Made by a program: the position numbers and the translations under genes. From positions 46,421-110,420 of the forward strand of contig NZ_JAALFE010000016.1 of the NCBI RefSeq assembly GCF_011059185.1: 64,000 nucleotides of DNA. The letters run 5' to 3'. This stretch comes from Paragemmobacter kunshanensis. GTDB taxonomy: Bacteria; Pseudomonadota; Alphaproteobacteria; Rhodobacterales; Rhodobacteraceae. Under the pieces are notes generated by a model, which searched no databases, was not told the origin of the DNA, and saw nothing but the letters and a program-made list of their open reading frames with translations. Shown here one piece after another: positions 1 to 7,900 of this stretch (positions are counted from its first letter, which is position 1; each line of letters begins with the position of its first letter).

Positions 1-6
1 GGTCAT
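1..6 (-). CDS. first codons of a gene running off the left edge
   Basis: On the minus strand an ATG at positions 6-4 is preceded by a good ribosome binding site (GGGAGAGCGACCC, ending at the ATG). Only two codons lie in the window, so no product can be named. A weak promoter-like pair (TTGACC at 111-106 and TAAATT at 86-81, spacing 19) lies upstream on the same strand. The gene would be co-directional with and downstream of rimI. Confidence 0.35.
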
Positions 7-160
7 GGGTCGCTCTCCCGGTTTTCGTTATGGGTCTTTTCTTCCCGCCCCCGTCTTTCGGATGGGGGCGCATCGCCGCCAATTTAGGGCGGATTCCCGA
101 TGGACGGTCAACACCTTCTTGTGTGGCCCCGGGGGGCGGTTTGACCTTGTGATCAAATTT

Positions 161-177
161 CTTGCGCCTGACGCAAG
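161..177 (-). terminator. hairpin after rimI
   Basis: Perfect 6-bp stem CTTGCG/CGCAAG with a 5-nt loop, 13 bases beyond the rimI stop. Read on the minus strand the core is TTGCGTCA, the same core that recurs in the hairpin cluster at 2672-2772. It lacks a strong U-tract. Confidence 0.4.
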
Positions 178-189
178 GGAAACCGGCCG

Positions 190-603
190 CTAAAGCGCGC
201 GCTGCATCACCAGCGCATCCAGCCCGCTGCCATCGGGCCTGCGGTAATAGCCCCGCCGCCGCCCGGATTCGGCAAATCCCGCCCGCGCATAAAGCGCCTG
301 CGCCGCCGCATTGTCGGCCGCCACTTCCAGAAAGGCTGTCTCCGCCCCCCTCAGCCGCGCCTGATACAGGAACCGCGCCACCAGCTTGCGCCCCAGCCCG
401 CGCCGCCGCGATTCCGGCGCGACGGCCAGGGTCAGCACCTCGGCCTCGCCCGCCACGGCCCGGCCCAGCAGAAAGCCCGCATCCCCCTCGACCAGCACAA
501 AGACCAGGGGATCGGCCAGAAACCCCGCAAAGGCCGCCGCATCCCAGGGCGGCGGCGCCGTGAAACAGCGCCCATGCAGCAGGGCCAGCGATTCGGGCGT
601 CAC
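190..603 (-). CDS. rimI: ribosomal-protein-alanine N-acetyltransferase RimI-like (GNAT)
   Basis: A 137-residue GNAT acetyltransferase. The acetyl-CoA pyrophosphate-binding loop is visible as RRRGLG at about residues 66-71, and the C-terminal ALYARAGF segment (about 103-110) carries the Tyr typical of RimI-type enzymes. RimI acetylates the N-terminal alanine of ribosomal protein S18. It starts with GTG at 603, overlapping the tsaB stop by 4 bases (GTGA), so it is translationally coupled to tsaB. The tsaB-rimI pair is common in bacteria, which supports the assignment; the true substrate cannot be read from sequence. Confidence 0.85.
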   Translation of the reverse strand: MTPESLALLHGRCFTAPPPWDAAAFAGFLADPLVFVLVEGDAGFLLGRAVAGEAEVLTLAVAPESRRRGLGRKLVARFLYQARLRGAETAFLEVAADNAAAQALYARAGFAESGRRRGYYRRPDGSGLDALVMQRAL

Positions 604-1247
604 GGCAGAATCACCGGCGGCGGATCGGCGGGCGGCGCGGCATCCGGCCCGCGCAGGTAAAAGGGGGCAGGGCGCGGCTGCGGGCGGTCCAGCCGCCCCG
701 CCGCGATCAGCGCCATGGCATGGGTCAGGGGCAGCGGCTGCACCAGCAGCCGCCCCCCCGTCACCGCCGCCGCCGCCTCTGCCGCAGACCCCACGACATC
801 CGGCGCACAGCCCTCCACGCCAAGCGACGCCACCGCGCTCAGCCGCGCCTCGCCCGGGTCGGGGTCGAATTCCTGCACATAGACCTCGCCCCGCCGCGCA
901 TCCTCCACCACCGTCAGCGGGCGCGGCAGGCCATGGGCCAGCGCCTCAAGCCGCGTCACGCCGATGGCAGGCACCCCCAGCGACAGCGCCAGCCCCCGCG
1001 CTGCCGCCACCGCGATCCGCACGCCGGTAAAGTTTCCGGGCCCCGTCCCCACGGCCAGCGCCGTCAGATCGCCCCAGCCCATCCCTGCTTGCGCCATCAC
1101 CTCCTGGCACAGGGGAAGCAGCCGCTCCGCCTGCCCCTTCTCCATCGGCTCCCAGGCCTCGGCCACCACCTGCCCGCCCGACAGCAAAGCGGCCGCGCAA
1201 TGCGCGGCCGATGTGTCGAAGGCAAGGATGACAGGATCAGGCCGCAA
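600..1247 (-). CDS. tsaB: tRNA t6A biosynthesis protein TsaB
   Basis: A 215-residue member of the ASKHA fold TsaB/YeaZ family, the regulatory partner of TsaD in threonylcarbamoyl-adenosine (t6A37) synthesis on ANN-decoding tRNAs. The N-terminal FDTS (10-13) and GPGNFTGVRIA motifs are diagnostic. The start codon is TTG at 1247: no ATG or GTG is available in frame, and a GGAGG Shine-Dalgarno sits 9 bases upstream, inside the end of the NifU-like gene. It overlaps that gene by 11 bases and rimI by 4, giving an operon of NifU-like, tsaB and rimI. Confidence 0.9.
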   Translation of the reverse strand: MRPDPVILAFDTSAAHCAAALLSGGQVVAEAWEPMEKGQAERLLPLCQEVMAQAGMGWGDLTALAVGTGPGNFTGVRIAVAAARGLALSLGVPAIGVTRLEALAHGLPRPLTVVEDARRGEVYVQEFDPDPGEARLSAVASLGVEGCAPDVVGSAAEAAAAVTGGRLLVQPLPLTHAMALIAAGRLDRPQPRPAPFYLRGPDAAPPADPPPVILP

Positions 1248-1797
1248 CGGGCCGAACCTCCAGCACCTCGGGGATGTAATGCCGCAACAGGTTCTCGATC
1301 CCCATCTTCAGCGTCAGCGTGCTGGACGGGCAGCCCGCGCAGGCGCCTTGCATGTGCAGATAGACCACGCCCCGGTCGAACCCGTGAAAGGTGATGTCGC
1401 CGCCATCCTGCGCCACGGCCGGCCGCACGCGGGTATCCAAGAGTTCCTTGATCTGGCGCACGATATCGCCATCCTCGCCGCTATGTTCGGCATGGCCGCC
1501 CGCCGCGCCCTCACCCTCGATCACCGCCGCGCCGGATTGGTAATGTTCCATGATCGCGCCCAGGATCGCGGGCTTCACATGATCCCATTCCACGCCTTCG
1601 GCCTTGGTCACCGTCACGAAATCCGTGCCGAAGAACACGCCCGCAACCCCGCCCGTGGCAAAGATGCGCCGCGCCAGCGGCGATTTCTGCGCCGCTTCGG
1701 CATTGGGGAAATCGGCGGTGCCCAGCTCCAGCACGGTCTGGCCGGGCAGGAATTTCAGCGTCGCGGGGTTCGGCGTGGATTCGGTCTGGATGAACAT
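1237..1797 (-). CDS. NifU-family Fe-S cluster scaffold/carrier (NfuA-like)
   Basis: A 186-residue protein with an N-terminal Nfu domain (MFIQTESTPNPATLKF at the start) and a C-terminal NifU domain carrying the cluster-binding CxxC (C153-C156 in GACAGCPSS). Such proteins bind a 4Fe-4S cluster between two subunits and hand it to apo-enzymes. I chose ATG 1797 because the eukaryote-like Nfu N-terminus begins there and GGAGG lies just upstream; a longer open frame to 1851 has no support. First gene of the tsaB-rimI operon. Confidence 0.9.
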   Translation of the reverse strand: MFIQTESTPNPATLKFLPGQTVLELGTADFPNAEAAQKSPLARRIFATGGVAGVFFGTDFVTVTKAEGVEWDHVKPAILGAIMEHYQSGAAVIEGEGAAGGHAEHSGEDGDIVRQIKELLDTRVRPAVAQDGGDITFHGFDRGVVYLHMQGACAGCPSSTLTLKMGIENLLRHYIPEVLEVRPVAA

Positions 1798-1911
1798 CTG
1801 GCCACCTCCGGGGGGCTTGTCCGACAATTCCCCTCGGATATGCGCCCTCACCCCGGCGCTGTCAAGTTTGGAACCGTTCTAAATGCGCACCGCCCCCCGG
1901 ATCGCGCGGCC

Positions 1912-2067
1912 TCACGGCTCCCAATAGCCATACATCTGCGCCAGCACGGCACGGCAGCGCAGCGGATCGGTCGCCCGCCGCATCAGCAGGCGCAAGGGCG
2001 CGGGCAGCAGGATGGATCGCGGCCTTTGCCGGAAGGGGCGGGATGGAAAGGGCGGCACAGGATGCAT
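1912..2067 (-). CDS. small conserved-looking basic protein (51 aa)
   Basis: A short frame, ATG at 2067, 51 codons, rich in Arg, Pro and Leu and ending in AQMYGYWEP. A CGGAG Shine-Dalgarno lies 7 bases before the ATG, and the codons keep the G/C third-position bias of the neighbours. It sits between the universal stress protein and the NifU-like gene on the same strand. I do not recognise a family. The evidence is only start site, codon use and context, so it may not be real. Confidence 0.45.
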   Translation of the reverse strand: MHPVPPFPSRPFRQRPRSILLPAPLRLLMRRATDPLRCRAVLAQMYGYWEP

Positions 2068-2151
2068 GGCGATGCTCCGTGTTCAATCCTCCCCGCCCGC
2101 AGTCTGGCAGGGAATGCCCCACCTGTCACCGATTCTTGCTGCAGCGCAGCA

Positions 2152-2607
2152 TCAGGTGATGCTTTCCAGACGTTCCTTCGACATGTCGCCCGGCACGATG
2201 GTGATGGGAATGGGCAGGTTGCCCGAATTCCGGCTCATCTGCGTGACCAGCGGACCCGGTCCCGATTTCTCGGTCCCCGCGCCCAGGACCAGAACGCCGA
2301 TCTCCGGGTCTTCCTTCACTTGCGCCAAAATCTCGTTCACCGGATCGCCCTCGCGGATCACCAGTTCCGGATTGATCCCCTGCCGGTCGCGCATCCATTT
2401 GGCGAAAACCTCGAAATGCGCCTCGATCCGCTCGCGCGCCTCGGCCCGCATCAGATCGGCCACGCCCATCCAGTGCTGGAATTCCTCGGGCGGGATGATC
2501 GACAGGATCGTGACACCGCCCCCGGTATGCGCCGCCCTGAGCGCGGCAAAGCGCATCGCATTCAGGCATTCGCGCGTGTCGTCCAGAACGACAAGGAACT
2601 TCCGCAT
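2152..2607 (-). CDS. universal stress protein (UspA family)
   Basis: A 151-residue single-domain Usp fold, beginning RKFLVVLDDTRECLNAMRFA and with the nucleotide-loop-like segment VLVLGAGTEKSGPGPL. Usp proteins are cytoplasmic stress proteins, some binding ATP. ATG 2607 was chosen over the longer frame to 2781 because the family N-terminus begins there, GGGAGAAGAAG precedes it, and the upstream part would run through a hairpin cluster. Transcription from the aminotransferase side would have to pass that cluster at 2672-2772. Confidence 0.9.
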   Translation of the reverse strand: MRKFLVVLDDTRECLNAMRFAALRAAHTGGGVTILSIIPPEEFQHWMGVADLMRAEARERIEAHFEVFAKWMRDRQGINPELVIREGDPVNEILAQVKEDPEIGVLVLGAGTEKSGPGPLVTQMSRNSGNLPIPITIVPGDMSKERLESIT

Positions 2608-2671
2608 CTTCTTCTCCCACAGCGCGCCGATCATGCCGACCGCGCCACGCCCGCGCAACAGCGGTTTTTGA

Positions 2672-2772
2672 CGCGGGAAACCGCGACGGAGTTTGACGCA
2701 AACTCCGGCACCCCCAAGGGGTGCCACGGAAATTGCGTCAATTTCCGCCGCGAAATCTGCGTCAGATTTCGC
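2672..2772. repeat. cluster of five tandem perfect hairpins
   Basis: Five adjacent perfect palindromic stems fill about 100 bases: 2672-2685 (CGCGG/CCGCG), 2688-2706 (GGAGTTT/AAACTCC), 2707-2725 (GGCACCCC/GGGGTGCC), 2728-2746 (GGAAATTG/CAATTTCC) and 2750-2772 (GCGAAATCTG/CAGATTTCGC). Loops are 3-5 nt and three of the five are centred on TGCGTCA or its complement TGACGCA. The cluster lies directly after the aminotransferase stop and about 65 bases before the usp start, so at least part may act as terminator. Confidence 0.8.
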
Positions 2773-2777
2773 CCCCG

Positions 2778-3644
2778 TCACAGGGCCTGCGACGCCGCCC
2801 AGTCCATATACAGCCCCCGCATCCGTTCCGTCACCGCGCGGCTACGATACTCCGTTCCGTCAAAGGCCCTCACCGATGTCACCTTCCCGAAATTCCCCGA
2901 CAGAAACAGCTCATCCGCCGCATGGGCATCCTCGAAGGTCAGCACCGTTTCCACCACCTCGATCCCCGCCGCCCGCGCATTCGCGATATGCCGCGCCCGC
3001 GTGATGCCTGCCAGGAACGTCCCGTTCGGGATCGGCGTGAACAGCGCCCCGTCCTTCACCAGAAACACATTCGCCGTCGCACTTTCGGCCAGATTGCCCA
3101 TCGCATCCGCCACCAGGGCGTTCCCGAACCCCTTGGCCTTCGCCTCGACCAGCATCCGCGCGTTGTTGGGATACAGGCACCCGGCCTTGGCATTGCAGAC
3201 ATTGTCCTCCAGCACCGGCCGGCGGAACCGCGTCCGCGTCACCGTCGTCTGAAAGCTCGCGGGCGGCATCGCCACCTGCTCCAGGGAAATCGCGAAACCG
3301 CTCTTCCCCTCCGCAGGCGCCACCCCCAGATCCGACCCGTCGATCGCCCAATACATCGGGCGGATATAGACGGCGGCCCCCGGCGCATAGGCGCGCAAGC
3401 CTTCGCGGATCACCGCCTCCATCTCGCCCGGCTCCATCGTCGGCGTGATCATCAGCGCCCGCGCACTGTCATTCACCCGCGCGCAATGCAGCGCCAGATC
3501 AGGCACCACCCCGTCGAACATCCGCGCCCCATCGAATACCGATGACCCCTGCCATATCCCGTGATCCGCGGCCTTCATCACCGCGATGTCACCCTCGTGC
3601 CAGCGCCCCTCGAACCAGGTGCGGATATTCGTGCCGATGGTCAT
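2778..3644 (-). CDS. branched-chain amino acid aminotransferase-like (class IV PLP)
   Basis: A 288-residue fold-type IV PLP aminotransferase. The Schiff-base lysine is K153 in CNAKAGCLYPNN, and the early segment DHGIWQGSSVFDGAR is typical of IlvE/D-amino-acid transaminase relatives. IlvE-type enzymes interconvert Leu/Ile/Val and their 2-oxo acids with glutamate. Fold-IV members also include D-amino-acid and amine transaminases, so substrate is uncertain. ATG 3644 has AAGGAGG at ideal spacing; the frame continues to 3671 without a better start. Confidence 0.8.
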   Translation of the reverse strand: MTIGTNIRTWFEGRWHEGDIAVMKAADHGIWQGSSVFDGARMFDGVVPDLALHCARVNDSARALMITPTMEPGEMEAVIREGLRAYAPGAAVYIRPMYWAIDGSDLGVAPAEGKSGFAISLEQVAMPPASFQTTVTRTRFRRPVLEDNVCNAKAGCLYPNNARMLVEAKAKGFGNALVADAMGNLAESATANVFLVKDGALFTPIPNGTFLAGITRARHIANARAAGIEVVETVLTFEDAHAADELFLSGNFGKVTSVRAFDGTEYRSRAVTERMRGLYMDWAASQAL

Positions 3645-3716
3645 GCCTGCCTCCTTGCGTCCGGGCCGCAATTAATCACCCCGGCGCGGCAGATGCCAGC
3701 CCGTCACGCCCCGTGA

Positions 3717-5735
3717 TCAGGCGGCGTCCAGCAGCCCGCGCCCGCGCAACAGCGCCTCCACCCCCGGCATCCGGCCCCGGAAACGGGTATACAGCACCTC
3801 CGCCTCCTCCGACCCGCCCGCGCTCAGGATATGCCTCTCCAGCTTCGCCGCCGTCTCGGGGTCGAACGGATCCCCCGCCTCCTCGAAGGCGGCAAAGGCA
3901 TCGGCATCCATCACTTCCGACCACATGTAGGAATAATAGCCCGCCGAATAGCCGTCCCCCGAAAACACATGCGCGAAATGCGGCGTCGCATGGCGCATCC
4001 GTATCGCGCGCGGCATCCCCAGCCCCTCCAGCACCTCGTCCTGCATCCCCATCGGATCGGCAGGCGCCGCCCCCTCATGGAAGGCCAGATCGACAAGGGC
4101 CGAGGCCACGAATTCCACCGTCGCAAACCCCTGATCGTATGTCCCCGCCGCCAAGAGCCGCGCCCGCATCTCGGCAGGCATCGGCGCGCCCGTCTCCCAA
4201 TGCCGCGCATATTCCTCCAGCACCGCCGGAACCTCCAGCCAATGCTCATACAACTGACTCGGCAATTCCACGAAATCCCGCGCGACGGATGTCCCCGAAA
4301 TGAACCCATGCGTCACATCCGACAGCATCTGATGCAGCGCATGGCCAAACTCGTGGAACAGCGTCCGCGCATCATCCCATGACAGCAGCGCAGGCTCCCC
4401 CTTGGCGAAGTTGCACACATTCACCACGATGGGCCGCTGATCCCCGCCCAGCTTCCGCTGCGACCGCATGGCCGAACACCACGCCCCCGACCGCTTGGAT
4501 GACCGCGCGAAGTAATCGCCCAGGAACACCGCCAGATGGGCGCCGCCCCGCGTTACCTCCCACCCCCGCACATCCGGGTGATAGAACGGCCCCGCAATCT
4601 CGCGGAACTCCAACCCGAACAGGCGGCTGGCACAGCCGAACATCGCCCCCAGCATCGCCTCCAGCCCCAGATAGGGCTTCAGCGCCGCCTCATCCAGGTC
4701 ATGCTCCGCCATGCGCCGCTTCTCGGAATAGTACCGCCAATCCCAGGGCTCCAGCGGCCCCGCGATCCCATCCGCCCGCAGCATCCCCTCCAGAACGCCC
4801 GCATCCGCCAAGGCCTTCCGCTTCGCAGGCTCCCAGACCCGCATCAGCAGATCGCGCACGGCATCCGGCGTCTTCGCCATCTCGGGCTCCAGCTTGAACG
4901 CCGCAAAACTCCCGTATCCCAGCAGCTTCGCCCGCTCCTCCCGCAGAGCCAATATCTCCGCCGCGATCCCCCGATTGTCCGTCTCCCCGCCATTCGCCCC
5001 GCGCGCAACCCATGCCTCATAGGCCACCCGCCGCAACGCCCGCCGTGGCGAAAACTGCAAGAACGGCACGATCAGCGACCGGCTCAGCGTCACCACCGGC
5101 CCGTTCTGCCCCCGCTCGCGCCCCGCCGCCCGCGCCGCAGCGACGACGAAATCCGGCAGCCCCTCCAGATCCTCCTCCGCCAGCACCATGAACCAGGCGC
5201 GCTCATCCGCCAGCAGGTTCTGCGAAAACTGCGTCCCCAGCACCGCCAGCCGCGCCTTCACCTCCGTCAACCGCTCCGCCGCCGCCCCCTCCAGCTCCGC
5301 GCCGCTCCGCACGAACATCCGCCGATACAGCGTCAGCACCCGCATCTGCTCCGCATCCAGCCCCAACCCGTCCCGCCGCGCCCAAAGATCCTCGATCCGC
5401 GCGAACAGCCGCTTGTTATTGGTGATCTCCGACGCAAAGGCGCTCATCTTCGGCGCCAGTTCCCGCATCAAGGCCTCGCGCGCCTCGGTGCTGTCCGCCC
5501 CGGCAAGGTTGTAAAAGACGCCCGACACCCGGTCCAACACCCCCTCCGCCAGTTCCAGCGCGGCAATCGTATTGGCATAACTCGGCGCCTCCGCCTGATC
5601 CGCAATCGCCGCCACCGCCGCCCGCGCCTCCGCCAGCCCCGCGTCAAAGGCAGGCCCGAAATCCGCGTCCCGTATCTCGGCAAAAGGCGGCAGTCCGAAA
5701 GGCGCGGTCCAGGGAGCAAGCAGCGGATTGGTCAT
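3717..5735 (-). CDS. dcp: M3 family zinc oligopeptidase (peptidyl-dipeptidase Dcp-like)
   Basis: A 672-residue cytoplasmic metallopeptidase. The HExxH zinc motif is present as HEFGHALH at about residues 461-468, flanked by the conserved DDARTLFHEFGH context. Length fits Dcp or oligopeptidase A (about 680). These enzymes degrade short peptides in the cytosol or periplasm; there is no signal peptide here. I cannot separate Dcp from oligopeptidase A with certainty. It stands alone between the aminotransferase and an amino-acid ABC permease, all on the minus strand. Confidence 0.85.
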   Translation of the reverse strand: MTNPLLAPWTAPFGLPPFAEIRDADFGPAFDAGLAEARAAVAAIADQAEAPSYANTIAALELAEGVLDRVSGVFYNLAGADSTEAREALMRELAPKMSAFASEITNNKRLFARIEDLWARRDGLGLDAEQMRVLTLYRRMFVRSGAELEGAAAERLTEVKARLAVLGTQFSQNLLADERAWFMVLAEEDLEGLPDFVVAAARAAGRERGQNGPVVTLSRSLIVPFLQFSPRRALRRVAYEAWVARGANGGETDNRGIAAEILALREERAKLLGYGSFAAFKLEPEMAKTPDAVRDLLMRVWEPAKRKALADAGVLEGMLRADGIAGPLEPWDWRYYSEKRRMAEHDLDEAALKPYLGLEAMLGAMFGCASRLFGLEFREIAGPFYHPDVRGWEVTRGGAHLAVFLGDYFARSSKRSGAWCSAMRSQRKLGGDQRPIVVNVCNFAKGEPALLSWDDARTLFHEFGHALHQMLSDVTHGFISGTSVARDFVELPSQLYEHWLEVPAVLEEYARHWETGAPMPAEMRARLLAAGTYDQGFATVEFVASALVDLAFHEGAAPADPMGMQDEVLEGLGMPRAIRMRHATPHFAHVFSGDGYSAGYYSYMWSEVMDADAFAAFEEAGDPFDPETAAKLERHILSAGGSEEAEVLYTRFRGRMPGVEALLRGRGLLDAA

Positions 5736-5805
5736 GTCACAAATCTCCTTTGGCCCGAAAAGCTAGGCAGCCCCCGGCGAAAGGTCCACCCCCAAAGCCT
5801 TGCCG

Positions 5806-5824
5806 CTTCATCTTGGCAAAAATA
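5806..5824 (-). repeat. dispersed 19-nt motif, copy 1
   Basis: On the minus strand the sequence is TATTTTTGCCAAGATGAAG, followed by CGGCAAGGC. It lies in the gap upstream of the M3 peptidase gene. It matches the family described at 27359, 33411, 33547, 38246, 41497 and 54248. Confidence 0.6.
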
Positions 5825-5873
5825 CCCAAAACACGCCGCCACCCCGCGCACCGCCCACGCAGCGCGCCAAACT

Positions 5874-5897
5874 CCCTCCCCCGCCTGCGGGGGAGGG
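5874..5897 (-). terminator. strong GC hairpin after the ABC permease
   Basis: Perfect 11-bp stem CCCTCCCCCGC/GCGGGGGAGGG with a 2-nt loop, 35 bases downstream of the permease stop. No U-tract follows, so termination efficiency is uncertain. Confidence 0.45.
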
Positions 5898-5931
5898 CAG
5901 GGGAGGGGGCACTTGCCAAAGGGCGCCGCCG

Positions 5932-6729
5932 CTACCGCTCTTCCCGCGCCTTCAGGCGCTTCTCCAGCCGCCGCATCAGCAGGCTCAGCCCGATCGTCAT
6001 GGTCAGATAGATCAGCGCCGCCACGTTATAGGTCTCGAAATACTTGAAATTCCCCGCCGCCGTGACCTTCGCCAACTGCGCCACATCCCCCACCCCCAGC
6101 ACGGAGACCAGCGAGCTATCCTTCACCATCGCCACGAAATCATTGCCCAAGGGCGGCAGGATCATCCGAAACGCCTGCGGGAAGGTGATATGCCGGAACC
6201 GCTGCCATCCATTCAGGCCCAAAGCCTGCGCCGCCTCGATCTGCCCCCGGTCCACCGCCTGCAACCCGGCGCGAAAGATCTCGGCCAGAAAGGCCGCATA
6301 GGCCAGCACCAGCGCCAGCACCGCCCGCCACAGCAGCGGGAAATCCCGCGTCCGGATCTCGCCCAGCCCCAAAGGCTCCGCCACCGCGTTCCATCCTGCC
6401 ACCACCAGCGGCGACAGCACGAAGGCCACATACAGCAGCAGCACGATGATGGGCACGCCGCGCATCACCTCGATATAGAACCGGCAGATCTGCCGCAGCA
6501 CCAGGAAGCGTGACAGGCACCCCACAGCCAGCGCCAGCCCCAGCAGGCAGGCCCCCAGATAGGCCACCACCGACACCATCACCGTGATCACGATGCCCTT
6601 GGACAGGGTATCCAGCACCCGCGCATAATCCGGATTCGCCAGCACCTCATAGAACAGCCACAATCCCAGCCCGGCGACCAGCACCAGCCACCAGGGGAAA
6701 TCCTGCTCCGGCTTCGCGTTCGGTGTCAT
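5932..6729 (-). CDS. amino-acid ABC transporter permease (HisM/GlnP type)
   Basis: A 265-residue polytopic membrane protein of the polar amino-acid uptake family. Several hydrophobic helices are visible from residue 12 onward, and the cytoplasmic EAA loop that contacts the ATPase reads EAAQALGLNGWQRFRHITFP. It lies 52 bases downstream of its binding protein, separated by a hairpin. No ATP-binding subunit is encoded nearby, so it must borrow one from elsewhere or the locus is split. Substrate is unknown; polar amino acids are the family norm. Confidence 0.85.
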   Translation of the reverse strand: MTPNAKPEQDFPWWLVLVAGLGLWLFYEVLANPDYARVLDTLSKGIVITVMVSVVAYLGACLLGLALAVGCLSRFLVLRQICRFYIEVMRGVPIIVLLLYVAFVLSPLVVAGWNAVAEPLGLGEIRTRDFPLLWRAVLALVLAYAAFLAEIFRAGLQAVDRGQIEAAQALGLNGWQRFRHITFPQAFRMILPPLGNDFVAMVKDSSLVSVLGVGDVAQLAKVTAAGNFKYFETYNVAALIYLTMTIGLSLLMRRLEKRLKAREER

Positions 6730-6735
6730 GCGAAA

Positions 6736-6759
6736 GGCCCCGGCATCGCAACCGGGGCC
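6736..6759 (-). terminator. hairpin between binding protein and permease
   Basis: Perfect 8-bp stem GGCCCCGG/CCGGGGCC with an 8-nt loop in the 52-base gap. Such intercistronic hairpins often give more binding protein than permease mRNA by attenuation or 3-prime-end protection; that role is inferred. Confidence 0.5.
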
Positions 6760-6781
6760 CTCCTGTCAAAACCGCAAGGGA

Positions 6782-7576
6782 TCATTCGCCCATCTTGTAG
6801 TCAAGGAACCACTTGGTGTTCAGCGCATCCAGCGTGCCATCCGCCTTCATGCTGGCAATCGCCGCATTCATCGGTGCCACAAGATCCGATCCCTTGGGGA
6901 AGATGAAGCCGAAATCCTCGCTCGCCAGCGGCTCGCCGATGATCTTCAACCCGCCATTCGACGCCGCCACATAGCCATTCGCCGCCGTCGAATCCGACAG
7001 CGTCAGGTCCACATCGCCCGCCTTCAACGCCTCCAGCCCCGCGCCGAAGGTCTCGAACTTCACGACGCGCGGGTTTTCCTCATTGCCGTCCAGGATATTG
7101 TAGATCGCGGCATAAAAGGGCGAGGTGCCGGGCTGCGCCGAAACCAGCAATTCCGGGTCCGCCGCGAAAGAGGCCGCATCCGTGAACCGCGCCTCATCCC
7201 CGCGCACGATCATCAGCATCTCGGACCGCATGTAGGGATCGGAGAAATCGACCGCCTCCTTGCGCTCGTCCTTGATGGTGATGCCGGTCATGCCCAGGTC
7301 GAACTGCCCTTCCGACACGGCCGGGATCATCGCATCCCAGCTGATATTCTCATAGGTCACGGTGATGTTCAGCCGCTTCGCGATCTCGGCCATGGCATCA
7401 TATTCCCAGCCGATGGCCTTGCCGTCCTTGTCCAGGAATTGCAGCGGCGGATAGGCGTTCTCGGTCACCACCACCACCTCGCGGCCGCCCAGATCGGGCA
7501 CGTCCTGCGCAAGGGCGGCGGTCGTGGTCAGGCCAAGGGCAAGCGTCAGGCCCGAGGCAAGCGCATTAAGCTTCAT
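6782..7576 (-). CDS. amino-acid ABC transporter substrate-binding protein
   Basis: A 264-residue periplasmic binding protein of family 3 (PBPb fold). The N-terminus [24 protein letters not shown] is a Sec signal peptide with an AxA-type cleavage site near residue 23. The mature protein shows the family pattern [19 protein letters not shown] and [23 protein letters not shown] 7576 is preceded by GGGAGA; the frame opens to 7600 but the signal peptide fits this start. First gene of a two-gene operon with the permease. Confidence 0.88.
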   Translation of the reverse strand: MKLNALASGLTLALGLTTTAALAQDVPDLGGREVVVVTENAYPPLQFLDKDGKAIGWEYDAMAEIAKRLNITVTYENISWDAMIPAVSEGQFDLGMTGITIKDERKEAVDFSDPYMRSEMLMIVRGDEARFTDAASFAADPELLVSAQPGTSPFYAAIYNILDGNEENPRVVKFETFGAGLEALKAGDVDLTLSDSTAANGYVAASNGGLKIIGEPLASEDFGFIFPKGSDLVAPMNAAIASMKADGTLDALNTKWFLDYKMGE

Positions 7577-7900
7577 GGAAAGGTCTCCCCGTGGGTTCAC
7601 AAATCTCGCAGCAGACTATGCGGCGCGCCCCGCCGCCTGTCCAGAGAGGCGGCTTCGCTTTTGCCCCCCGCCTCTCTCTCGCGCGCGCGCAAGCGCGCGC
7701 CTTGGGCCTGACCCGGGGCCTCCCCCAACCCCGGAACGCCCACCCGGAACGCCCTTCTCGAATCGCCGCCTTCCCGCCGCCCCATCATGGTTAACGCCCC
7801 CTCACCCCGCCGCGCGTCTGCACCGGCTGCTGCACTGCGCGTCTGCACTGCGCCGCTGCACCGCCCTTTCCGCCAGATGCCAGCCGTAAACCCAGCGTTC
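7577..7900. other. 324-base gap without a gene
   Basis: I see no convincing gene here. It holds a 10-bp hairpin (7643-7652 with 7668-7677, AGAGAGGCGG/CCGCCTCTCT), an alternating GC hairpin at 7683-7700, and the TGCA array at 7817-7863. It must also contain the promoter of the binding-protein gene, which I could not pick out. Confidence 0.6.
7817..7863 (-). repeat. TGCA array 1 (four units, 12-13 bp period)
   Basis: TGCA cores start at 7819, 7831, 7844 and 7857, spaced 12, 13 and 13 bases. Read on the minus strand, which is the direction of the moeB-like gene ending 38 bases earlier, the units are GGTGCAGCGGC, CAGTGCAGACGCG, CAGTGCAGCAGC and CGGTGCAGACG. The same pattern recurs at 27471-27525 and 50276-50331. 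Confidence 0.7.

Noticed and set aside
964..3252. 762-codon plus-strand frame over tsaB, the NifU-like and usp genes
   Set aside because: It is the antisense shadow of recognised minus-strand genes and crosses several gene boundaries and a hairpin cluster.
5932..7576. Complete amino-acid ABC importer
   Set aside because: Only the permease and binding protein are present; no ATPase gene lies nearby, so I did not call a complete system.
7817..7863. TGCA arrays as CRISPR-like arrays
   Set aside because: Units are only 12-13 bp with no spacers and no cas genes in the window.
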